Shown: one piece after another, positions 54,536 through 64,000 of the stretch | Layout: every line of letters begins with the position of its first letter | Position numbering within the stretch: position 1 is the first letter of the stretch | Assembly: GCF_000003855.2 (NCBI RefSeq) | Contig: NW_003101666.1 | Coordinates: 1,033,129 to 1,097,128, forward strand | Length of the DNA stretch: 64,000 nucleotides | Origin: Blastomyces gilchristii SLH14081 | Lineage: Eukaryota > Ascomycota > Eurotiomycetes > Onygenales > Ajellomycetaceae | Reading direction: 5' to 3' | Notes under the pieces: model-generated | The model's input: the letters and a program-made list of their open reading frames with translations, nothing else | Told to the model about the DNA's origin: nothing | Database searches by the model: none | Translations under genes and position numbers: made by a program

Positions 54536-56590
54536 TCAATCGCCTTTCGTCCTCCTGCCTCTTATACTCCTGCTACCACCATCTCCGGACGCCAATGGCC
54601 CGATGGTAGATCCCGATCCAGATGAAAAGCGAGTAGGACTGCAATTGACAGCACGTCCTCTTCTGGCCGACGAGGGCATACCCGCAACACCACCAACACC
54701 AGCACGGCTAGGACTTCGCTTCCCGTCCAGCGTATCAGCCAATTCGATAAGATCACCCATCCCACTGATACCCAAATGACCACCCTGCTGTTGCTGCAAG
54801 TCTGAAACCCCAGCCTTGGCGCTGCGGGCTATCTTGCGAACCCACCCTTCAATAGCGCCGCTAACGTTCTCCAGTCCCGTAGACGACGTGTTCGAGAGGA
54901 TGGTTGACGTGGACTCTGTAGAGGCGCGTGGATAGTAGCTCGCTGATGATGATGATAATAGGGGTTGAGGGGTGGGCAGTGGCGGAGGGACAGCTAGTTT
55001 AGGCAGATGCGTGTTTATGAATTGATTGAGCTTATCCTCGGCAGGGCCAGGGGCTTTTACGTTGCGGTCTAGCGTTCCTACGCCGCCTGTGCCTAGGAAG
55101 GTGAAACTGCTGCGATGTCGGTGCACGTGCGCGTTGGAAACGGATTTTGAGCTGGATATGGAGCGGCCACGGGTGTGGGAGGATGATGAGGAGGGGCGGG
55201 CGATGAATGGGGTCGAAGTGGCAGGGGTGGCGGGAGGTGTGGTGCTGGTGTCACAGGTTTGTTGTTGAGAAAGGGGGTGTAGGGTATCTTCTAAGTCGGA
55301 ATACGGGATTGGTAGCTGGGCTAGGGATTTTCGCCTTGCGCGGGGGAAGAACCCTAAAGTCTTCCGTGCCACGCGGCCGATTTCGACAGCTTCCGGGAAT
55401 CCATCAATTTGAACCCAACATTCATGCTTCCACGGCGGTGCTTGCTTCGGTGTCTTGCCTGAAACCGACGAGGTAGATGATCCGGCATACTGGCCTCGTA
55501 AACTGGAGTCTCCATATCCAAATGCGGAGGAGGACATTGGATCTAGGTCCAGTGAAGTATGTTCTGCAAACGGGTCCTCCGAGCTACTATCCAAGTCCTC
55601 AAAAAGATTATCATGCTCTTCCTTCTCGGGTATTCGACGGCCTTTCAGTGTACAAGCTTCGACGGGGAGAAGGACTGTCTTCCTAGCTTGTATACTATCA
55701 CTGGGCCAGAAGCCATTCGCTTTCCTCATGACTGTTGGCTGACAGCCATACCGGATTGAGACACCAGTGATGCTGTCATTTTTCTGTACATGATGCACAT
55801 ACACCAATGCGTCCGAATCGTCCTGTTCCGGCGGCGGAGCCGAGGATCCTCGCGGAGCATCGCCGGAATCTCTTCGTTTGTAATTCCCCTGACTATCCGG
55901 TGTTACATCTCCATTAGCCTGAAGGAGAGCTTGTCTTTTCAGCGCTTGTACCATCGACTGTCGGTCTTCTCTCGGGCCAAAACCAGAATCAGAACCAGAA
56001 CCCAAGGAACCCAACTGTTTACTAAAGAAGTTTGCCGGGCCCCATGACGACGGGCCACTTCTCGCATCTTGGACGAAGTTCACTTTTGACGGCTTCCGCC
56101 GGTGTTGCTGTGCGCTAGACCTTGATGTAGACGACTTCGACTTTCCCAGGATATCCTCGTTCCCGAGCACAGTTGATGCCAGTCCTTGTAAGGAAGTCCA
56201 CGACGATTCCAAAAAATCCGCCACGAACGGATTTGTCGGTTTATTTTGCCTACTATCTGTCCATCCATTTCCGAACCTCGCCCCTCCACTCGAGGAGCGG
56301 TTCTTAGTCAACGAAGCTGTCGGCGGGCGGGATGGATGTCTACTTGGGGTGGGAGATGGTGTACCAGCACGAGAACGTGGCGCGGGAGGTGTTAACAGAG
56401 AATTCGAAGTCAGGGCATTGTCAGAACTTGACCCGGTCGCAAGGTCTATAGTCGTGGTTCCTGAGAGGTCATCGTCGTCGTCGTCGGCGAGGGAGATCAA
56501 GCGTCGATTACGTGGACGGACACTAGAGGAAGGGTTCGCACTCGCGGTTGAGGAATTGAAGACATCGGTCTGGTTGGTATTGCTGGTCAT
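54536..56590 (-). CDS. Intracellular LysM-domain protein
   Basis: Single-exon gene of 684 residues starting at the ATG at 56590. One LysM-type domain lies at about 263-311, from VYVHHVQKNDSITGVSIRYG to LLPVEAC. There is no signal peptide, so it is not a secreted chitin-binding effector but belongs with the cytosolic LysM proteins of fungi, whose role is poorly known. The N-terminus has an Asp run (DDDDDDLS) and Ser/Pro-rich sequence; residues 98-190 include NPFVADFLESSWTSLQGLASTVLG, possibly an amphipathic helix. The last 150 residues include LPKLAVPPPLP and VSGAIEGWVRKIARSAKAG, then a Ser/Arg-rich tail. Otherwise mostly disordered. Confidence 0.85.
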   Translation of the reverse strand: MTSNTNQTDVFNSSTASANPSSSVRPRNRRLISLADDDDDDLSGTTTIDLATGSSSDNALTSNSLLTPPAPRSRAGTPSPTPSRHPSRPPTASLTKNRSSSGGARFGNGWTDSRQNKPTNPFVADFLESSWTSLQGLASTVLGNEDILGKSKSSTSRSSAQQHRRKPSKVNFVQDARSGPSSWGPANFFSKQLGSLGSGSDSGFGPREDRQSMVQALKRQALLQANGDVTPDSQGNYKRRDSGDAPRGSSAPPPEQDDSDALVYVHHVQKNDSITGVSIRYGCQPTVMRKANGFWPSDSIQARKTVLLPVEACTLKGRRIPEKEEHDNLFEDLDSSSEDPFAEHTSLDLDPMSSSAFGYGDSSLRGQYAGSSTSSVSGKTPKQAPPWKHECWVQIDGFPEAVEIGRVARKTLGFFPRARRKSLAQLPIPYSDLEDTLHPLSQQQTCDTSTTPPATPATSTPFIARPSSSSSHTRGRSISSSKSVSNAHVHRHRSSFTFLGTGGVGTLDRNVKAPGPAEDKLNQFINTHLPKLAVPPPLPTPQPLLSSSSASYYPRASTESTSTILSNTSSTGLENVSGAIEGWVRKIARSAKAGVSDLQQQQGGHLGISGMGDLIELADTLDGKRSPSRAGVGGVAGMPSSARRGRAVNCSPTRFSSGSGSTIGPLASGDGGSRSIRGRRTKGD

Positions 56591-58136
56591 TCCTTATCCT
56601 ATAACTCCCACCAGTTTGGCCTTCTTCCTTGCCGTCTTTCCTTCCAATTATATTATTACTACGTCGGAATTCCCTTTTTTGTCACCCACGATTAAATAAA
56701 AAAAAATTGAAATAAAAGAAACCTGTTCCGTCTATTTCTCCAGTTTGGTGAAATGTCCACCTGCCTTCGAGAACATTTCAATGGCTGGCGTCTTGGGGTG
56801 TAAGCTCAGCGGGGTATCATGGATGACCAGGCGGCAGCGGCAGGACATCTGTTAATTGACCAATCGATCGATATGTGTTGCTCCCCGATGCGAGGTATAT
56901 TAATAAGGTTGGTTTCCGGCGTTAACTTCGTTTATCAATGAGGAGTTGCCGATATCCAAGGGTAGTTAGAGAACCGGGGGGAAGGGGGGGTTGTTGGCCG
57001 CGCAAAGCTCAGGAGTCGGATAATCGGACCATCTGCTTGCAAGGCACGGTTGTCCCTCGCGGATTGGCAGAAGAGTGGCAGAATAACGTATGTAAGAATA
57101 AAGGACGCCGGATGCAAGCCTCAAGTCTCAAGCCGTCAGCCTCAAGGCGCAAGTGCAGCCCCGTCTCTCGTCTATTTTAAGTGTCAGGCTTGGTTCGTTG
57201 CCAAGCGGGTAAAGTGTAGATAGGCTGGCCGTTTGGATTCAGGAGAAGATTCAACGTAGAACGTAGTATGATAGGACAGGTGGCACCAGAAACGGGATAT
57301 CCTTCCGGGAGCCTTCCAATGTAGTCAGGATGCTGCGGGTGTCTGGCGGTGTATCGGGTTTCCCACCTCTATGTCGTTGAAGATAGCAGCTCGTGGGGGA
57401 TTGTTTGGATGAGGAAGTTGATAACGCGGCCCGGGTGGAATAGGGCGACGCTGGCCACTTGGGCCATTAGTCAGCGGATGTAGCTATTAACAGCAGCTAA
57501 AGAAAAGCAGCACCAATGTACTCACTCGTATCAGACGTTGAGATGCCGAAACTAGGAGGAACAAAGATTGAGAAATGTACACGTACATCTTACATACCTA
57601 CAGCTTGGTATTTGTTGAGTTAGCCATGATATGGATAGTAAGGAAACTTTCGTTGCAAAATGTATTGCCATGAAACCTTAAAATATTGTTGAATCTGGAG
57701 CACTTTGAGAGTTCTTATTTCAGTATTTAAGCAAGCAGAAACAAACATTACCCACTTTATTTCCCTCCAATTTGTTCAAATAAAACCTACCTGAAGCTGC
57801 AATACTATATTATGAACAGTCCTGCAAATCCTAGTAATAAATAGATAGCAATATGTGATCAGTCCATGATGTTAAGTATATATATGGTACAAATTTTATA
57901 TATGAACTAGATATATAAAACACTTCAGCGGTGCACCTGTTTCACCACATCAATCCCACATCATATCGTATGCATTGATAAGTGATAAAATGATAGTGAT
58001 ATCAATCTCAGATGCACCCACTCTCTCACCCGCTCACACCTGCTCCCCCCACATCCATTCAGTAAACGGTATTATGTTCCTTCCACCGTAGCACTCTGTC
58101 TTGCTCTCCCGCTCGCTCACACTCATCGTCATCCCT
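56591..58136. other. Intergenic
   Basis: About 1.5 kb with the LysM gene promoter and the 3' region of the FarB-like gene. The open frame at 56938-57180 is Arg/Ser-rich and shows no gene features. Palindromic ATCGATCGAT lies near 56863. Confidence 0.5.
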
Positions 58137-58414
58137 TCAAAGCCCCTCCCCCAACTCACCCACACCCGCATTAATTCCGAAGAACTGGAACCTGCGCAGA
58201 GAAAAACAAAACGTTAGCAAAACATTTGCTGTATAAAAGAAATAAGAAAACAGGGAAACACGAAGATAAAAAAAGGAACATACCAATCCTCCACGTTCAA
58301 CGTCGGCGGAATCGGCATCTGCCCTCTTGAGCTCGTACTCCAATTATCATCCTGACTAGACGTCTCCAGCGTCGCAGGCGCCATATGCCCATCCAAGCCT
58401 TGCATGGCTTGCCA

Positions 58415-58465
<51 letters not shown>

Positions 58466-61400
58466 TTGTTGTTGCAACTGTTGGCTCATTCCATGCATGT
58501 TATGCATGTTCATGGTGGGGCTATCGCGCAACCCCCGTGTGGGTAACTGCTGTTGCTGATGTTGCTGGTGTTGTTGCGTGGGGCTTAGTGTGGTAGTACC
58601 CATGCCGCCAAGCATGGATGCCTGCTGCAGCTGTGGATCGATAGCTGGGCCACCGCCGCCCGGTGGTGAGAAGCCTGTATACGACATATTTGTGCCGTCG
58701 GGGAAGAGTTGGTCAGGCTGGAAGTTTTCCCAGAGCGATTGGGAGATGTTGGGGGAGTTGCGCGTGACGAGGAAGAGATCGGGAGGCGTGGCTGGGATGC
58801 TGAAGGAAGGGTTGAAGGGGGATGGGGAGGTGGGGCGCGTGTTGCCGCCAGTACTACCCGGGGCGCCGAGGAAGGCATCGTGGTTTATGCCCCGTTGTTG
58901 CTGTTGTTGTTGATGTTGCTGGTGTAGGAGCTGCTGGTGTTGGGTGTTTGGTGAGGCGTGAGGTGGTTGTTGTGGTGGCGGGGCGGCCATGGTCGAGACC
59001 ACGGGGGTCGGGGGCATTTCACGAGAGGGAGTTACGGCGGGTGTTTGCGGGCGGGAACGCTCATAGGAGACCTGCGGGGCGGGAGGCCCGTTGGGGAGGG
59101 TGATCTCCATATCGTCGAATTTGCGTTTGGAGGCTTCTGTGGGGCGTCGTGTTGCTGTCGGTGCGGCGGGTGCCGGATGGTCGCGTCGGACGCGTTGATG
59201 TCGCTTGCCGGCGGCTTTCTGGAGGCGTTCTTCGAGCGCTTTGTTACCTAGGATGGACTCGAAGAGCGTGTGGACCATTTTTGCAACGAGCCAGACTTTC
59301 GACACGTCTTTTAGGGCCTGCATACATATGTTGATTCGCTCTTGGCTGGTGGAGACAACGGTCGGGACGGATGAGCGCATTTGGTATACATGCATGATTA
59401 GGGCAGAGAATAAACTATATACACTATTTGGGAAAAAAAAAAAAAAAGATAATGGGTTAGAAAGTGACATGTCGTGTGCGAAATACAGCAGATAGGATAA
59501 AGCAACTAGCCGTTAAACTTACATGAATGCTGGAGTAAATTTGAGTTCTCCATGCGTTTGCAGATTTTCGACGATGGAGGTAATCATCGCGGCGGCTTGG
59601 AAAGCAATAGTGCGGGACGGGTATGCCATCCCGTCCGATCCATAGTTTCCAGATATAGACGTTGCCGGGGGCATGTGCGCACGATGTAGTAGACATAATG
59701 TCGTACTTCCAAGAAGAGGTTAGCTATCTATACATACCAAACCGAATATTCTATATTAGTATCCACGTCAGAAAAACACTCACTAGTAATTTGCATGTAG
59801 CAAAGCGGACCAGAAGTGATGCCTAGGCCTTTCCCAGTAAACTTCCTTCGGACAATTCTGCAGCCAATCGGCCAATGCCATATCACTGTGTGTTAGATCG
59901 ATGGCATTCGTACGCCGTGATTTCGAAGCGACTGAGTACTGCTGAGACAAGACGAGGCCCATGATCTCGCATAGTTTCACATATTGGAGGAAGAACTGGA
60001 CATGAGTGGGATTGGGCGGGTATTCAGCGATGCTATCGACTTCATCCTCGATGAAGTCATCCTCCGTAAGCATCTCGACGTCGGAGTCATCAGTGTTGAT
60101 GTTTACGGGGCGCCCAAGAGCGACAGCAACGGATCGATCGCGTGTGAAGAGTGTCCACCATATCCGTTTCCATAATCGCTTGTCTGGCCTGCTTAGCTGG
60201 GACGATTCCACACTGTGTTCAGAAGCATGTTAGCAGGAAAAGATCAATGAAACCGCGGTTACTTCAAATTAATGACGAACCTTCTATGCATTCCAGATCC
60301 CTGGGCAACAACAGTAGCAACTCTACTCCAATAGAAAACATTCTTAGTGACATCTAAAAACCCAAGAGAGTTAGCAAGATATATTAACAAATGATAAGCG
60401 GAGCGGAGTATATCACTCATACCCTCTGGACCTTCCCAATACCAGCCCATCAAAACCAACGCTTGCACGATGGTAACACGGTCATCTTCATAATTGGCAT
60501 CATAGAGAGCCTTTGCTCGCTTATAAAAAGTCATCGCCGCTGGCGTTGTCGATCCATTCGCATCCATCAACTGAGGATTTGTACAGACCCTCGATCCTGC
60601 CAGCAGAATAGCCTGCAGTAGAAGAAGGGAGGGGGGATTTTTGGGATCTCGATAACGGCGCATGAAACGGCTACGATTGATGATAGGCACAACAGGCGCA
60701 ACCCATTTGAAGTAGTCGTCGACAAGTTCATCGCATAGTGCGCGGGGCGGGAGCAGGAATGCACCCCTCTGGTGCAGAATGTCGATTTCCAAATTATCCA
60801 ACTCGGTCAGCCGTGCGCGCGAGCCTCTTATCCCCTCCGGTAACGGGTAATGTACAACATCGGTAGTACCATGGCGGTCATGGACAAGTAGCGAAAGGTT
60901 CGACGACTCTCCCAGGTATGCTACCCTTCCAGCTTCCTTGATAGGGGCGCGGGCGAATTTTGGTTTCATGAACTGGGCGTAGGAGGCGCTGTGCGAAGCT
61001 TGCTGGGCAGCTTGAGCATCCGTCAAAGTGGTCTGTGGCATTCCTTCTACCGGTTTGGTAAGACCCTTCGAGCCGCTACCGCTGGCTCCGCGGGTATCTG
61101 GTCTCTCATCACTACTTTGATGGAAAGGAAGATAGTAGATTAACGACTGATCACATTCAATTCATCACTCCGATGCGATATCCTTTCGCACAGAGAAAAA
61201 CATACCTGGTCCCATCCTTGGATACTTTTGACTGGTTCTTCTTCCGTTTCGGCGTTGGGATTTTGCATTCGATGGAGAAAGCCACACAGTTTGTGCAAGG
61301 TACCCCTAGGCTTGCTGCGTCACATCGTACCTATATGCCCGAAAGAAAGCACGTCAGACATTGATCACACACAACCGGGACAGCAAGGGCGATTGGCCAA

Positions 61401-62221
61401 ATGACCATGTGTAACCACAGGTCAAAATCCGCCCGGCCGATCACCGACATCTCCTCTCACCCCCGCATAGATGGGATGGAAATGTTTTGGAGATGGTGAG
61501 TATCGAGAGAAACTGGGGATGGGCAACTAACCTTTCGAGCATGGCAAGTCTGTAATCACGCCGCGACCACCGTTAGTAAAAGTAAAATCAAACACAAAAT
61601 AAAAACATTTCACTGCGATCGATCTGCTGGCTGAGACTTTGAGCAAGATTCTCGAGGCCACAAAGCAACCTCGAACCTCGATAAGATACAGTATCAGGCC
61701 TTTGCGTAAAAGACCGAGGTGCCGAGGCTGGTCTATCGCAGCGCATTGTTTGCTTCGTCGAACAGGGACGAGAAAGTATTTTAACTCCGTATATAAATAA
61801 ACGGAGCAACCAAGGAAGGAGGAGCATGGAAGTAAGCAAACGAAACATACCTCGCAAGCACGCGACGCCCGTTGTCTAGATTACTCCATTTGCTTGTCAG
61901 CTATTTTGTTCTTCAATACAAACCTGGCCTCTTCTCTCTCTATCTCCCGCCACGGTTGCATTGCAACCCCAACCACACCTTATCCGTTGCGGTTACTCGA
62001 AGATAAGAAGGGGGAAATATCACGCACCGTCTGAAACTGGGATGGCCTGGGGTTTGCATTGTGGGCACCGATTGTTTGGGAGCCGTGGTAGTGGTTGGTG
62101 AAGGAACATCTTTGGTCATTGTGGAGGGACTGGTGGTGGTGGTGGTGGCTGCGGCGGCGGTATCTTCAGCACCAGCCATGGCCTGGTCGGGCCTGTTGTC
62201 TGAAGCGATACTACTACTCAT
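58137..62221 (-). CDS. Zn2Cys6 transcription factor, cutinase factor 1-beta / FarB-like
   Basis: Ten exons: 62221-62028, 61875-61851, 61549-61532, 61330-61206, 61111-60423, 60353-60281, 60212-59784, 59705-59523, 59423-58284, 58191-58137; all phases agree and give 976 residues. The zinc cluster reads ACETCHARK-VRCDAASLGVPCTNCVAFSIEC and is split over three exons, one of only 18 nt. A basic tail PKRKK follows. The fungal_trans region has DYFKWVAPVVPIINRSRFMRRY, GPEDVTKNVFYWSRVATVVAQGSGMHRS and RLWKRIWWTLFTRDRSVAVALGRP, which match CTF1-beta/FarB closely from memory. The C-terminus is Pro/Gln-rich with a tract of more than 20 Gln. Family knowledge: these regulators respond to fatty acids or cutin monomers and bind CCTCGG. 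An upstream in-frame ATG at 62389 is possible. Confidence 0.9.
58412..58482 (-). repeat. Polyglutamine tract in the FarB-like protein
   Basis: A run of CAA/CAG codons encodes an almost pure Gln tract of more than 20 residues, bounded by Leu and Trp. Shorter Gln/His runs lie at about 58545-58580 and 58900-58945. Such tracts usually vary in length between strains. Confidence 0.9.
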
Positions 62222-64000
62222 TGTTGAAGGCGATGGCGACAGGAGTAGCGTTCCATCGAGAAGGAGAGGGGTGGGAGAGGAGGTCGTGGGAGTCGGGGGC
62301 GGAGGAAGAAGAGAAGTTGACGCCTGAAGGCGATGGTCGGAGGAGAGCGGGAAGCAATAAGTTCCCTGATACAGAGGGCGACTAACCATAGTACTGCGAT
62401 ATATAGAAATTACACGCACAACCACAACGGGAATGGAGAGGCTGATAGCACATAAAAAGTCTTCATGCTATGTTTTTTAACTAATTTTCAATCTTTCTTT
62501 TATTTTTCTCTTTGTTTCCTCTGGCAATCGGCTAGGTTTAGCTGCTGGTCATGGACAGGGACAGGGAGTGCTTTTAACCATAACTTCAACCCCGGGGATG
62601 ACAGACAGCACGCAGGGACTGTCAGACAGCACCAGATTTTCTTTTTTCTATTCCTTTTTAATTTTTAATTTTTAATTTTTTTTTTTTTTTGCTAATTTTC
62701 CCCTGTTCCAATACAATACTATTTTCCAATGTTGAACTACGGAGTACTCCCTCAGAAACGCCAGGTTCGAAGGGCCCGGAAGCTATGACAGGCAGTTCAG
62801 GAGTCTGAACAAGCCATCTGCAGCACTTCTGTTCTCTTTTTCCCTTCCTTGCAAGATTTATGCGCTATTTGTGGGGTTGGGGGTTTTAGCCCTGAAATAT
62901 GCTGTGGTGGGCGAAAACAACTTCCCCGCCACAAGGCGCGAACTTTAAAAACTCCAGTTAATTTTGCATGGCGCGAGGAAAAGATTTACGCAGTATGCTT
63001 CCAGCCAGTTCTTCCTCATGGCACTCCTGGCCCCTGGGAATTGCGTTAACAGTTAACGTAAAACCTCAGGATCCAATATTAAAATGTCCTGAGCAGCAGC
63101 AGCTAGCCCCCCGATATCACCCTCGTCTTTTCACCCCCCATAACACGCGAACCCCAGGAGAGCCGGGATCATTCTTCAGACGAGATACGATACGCGGCCA
63201 GGCCCACCCATGTGCTGCCCTAGGGAAGTTGAAGGAACCGAGCGCTTGATTGGTTGCTTGCGCTCCACTAGTTTTCTTGCGGTTTCCTCTCATTATTATT
63301 CCCTGAAGCGGGCAGCAACGCCCACCTTGGGAAATTTCAGGCTTCAGCTAGAAACCTGTTGGTGAACATGGATGTGGAGCCCTTGGAGGCTCTGGTCGAG
63401 ACGAAAAAAAGGCGGCCAGCCAGACTCTACTCCGCATAGGCCATTTTATCAGATTATCAGGAGAGATATATAGAGGAAAGCTTTATTACTACTCACTGCG
63501 GCCGCCATTCCATTGCATGAAACTTGCATATAAACTCTCTGGATGCGGCGACATCAGAAGATTCTCATTCCCGCTTCTCCTAACAACGAATGATGTTTCG
63601 AGATGTCAGAGATATCGTGGGACGTCCAAGGCTGCTACATTGCTCCGTTCCATATCGGAACTTTCCCATCGAAGCCCCCCGGCCTCAGGGGAAACTGGTT
63701 AGATTGCCTCTTTCGCATTCCATCTTCCGGGCCGATCAGCAGACAATAATAAACCCTCCCCGCGCTAAATTCGGCAAGGCAAGCTAAACTTAGCACCGCC
63801 TCGGCTAATTTGGTTATCACCTTTAGCTCAGCCGTAGCGCCGTATTCGTTTTCGGAAACAGGAAAGAAGAATACGATGGAAATCTGGGGCTTGAGAGTTG
63901 AAGGGGCTGAACCAGAGGATCCGATCTGCAAGGCGGCGACTTGAGTATTCGCTAAGGAACAATAATATGGATGTTTTGACGCTCAAGGACGCGACGAGGT
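62222..64000. promoter_or_regulatory. Upstream region of the FarB-like gene and window edge
   Basis: About 1.8 kb. The first part is probably the leader and promoter of the FarB-like gene, with TTTTTAATTTT repeats at about 62654-62690. CCTCGG occurs at 63799-63804, 1.6 kb upstream of the start. I see no further gene before the window ends. Confidence 0.4.

Noticed and set aside
56938..57180. 80-codon Arg/Ser/Cys-rich open frame
   Set aside because: No domain, no splice structure, and it lies in the LysM gene's upstream region.
58578..59251. Open frames on the plus strand across the FarB-like Gln/Pro-rich exon
   Set aside because: Antisense shadows of CAG/CCN-rich codons; no independent evidence.
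62849..63249. Two overlapping open frames near the window end
   Set aside because: No recognisable motif; probably chance frames in the upstream region of the FarB-like gene.
63818..63860. TTAGCTCAGCCGTAGCG, like a tRNA D arm
   Set aside because: No matching anticodon stem, T arm or acceptor pairing follows.

Overview
This window looks like nuclear DNA of a filamentous ascomycete, most likely a eurotiomycete of the order Onygenales (inferred from gene content and style, not from a database match). Genes are spaced, lie on both strands, and mostly carry short introns of about 50-130 bp with GTATGT/GTAAGT-like donors, CTAAC-like branch sites and YAG acceptors. Two nuclear-type tRNA genes are present, there are no operons, and simple repeats and homopolymers are common between genes and in introns.

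Layout. 0.1-14.1 kb is a run of conserved housekeeping genes: an ATG15 vacuolar lipase divergent from a VPS9-domain Rab5-type exchange factor, an Ecm11-domain meiotic protein, an Rrn11-like RNA polymerase I factor, and an RING-H2 protein with a predicted N-myristoylation signal. 16.2-22.1 kb is a decayed accessory stretch: an Aim9/APH-type kinase pseudogene, unrecognised ORFs, a Ty3/gypsy relic with gag fused to reverse transcriptase, a broken BTB-like gene and a 116-bp solo LTR with intact target-site duplication. 22.1-25.7 kb is repeat-rich and gene-free. 25.7-28.4 kb holds a Zn2Cys6 transcription factor.

30.2-48.1 kb is again conserved: an Hrq1 helicase, tRNA-Ala(TGC), a Yrb2/Hba1-like Ran-binding protein, a YIP4/YIPF6-type Golgi protein, an RNF216-type RBR ubiquitin ligase and the peroxisomal multifunctional enzyme FOX2. 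49.0-53.5 kb has a D-glycerate 3-kinase whose last codons are supplied by a second copy of the same LTR, tRNA-Cys(GCA), a GFA-family zinc protein and an SMI1/KNR4-like gene with one in-frame TAG. 54.5-62.2 kb holds a LysM-domain protein and a ten-exon CTF1-beta/FarB-like transcription factor.

Functional links. ATG15 and the VPS9 protein both serve the endosome-vacuole system. FOX2 has two copies of CCTCGG, the known core site of the FarA/FarB regulators, upstream of its start, and a FarB-like regulator is encoded 10 kb away. The Ecm11-like and HRQ1 genes share a nearly identical 17-bp E-box composite about 200-240 bp upstream of their starts. Most informative for genome history are the two TSD-flanked short LTRs in opposite orientation, one of which changed a protein C-terminus. 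All splice sites were read by eye and by matching reading phase; there is no transcript evidence. I found no CRISPR array and no convincing new defence or biosynthetic system.
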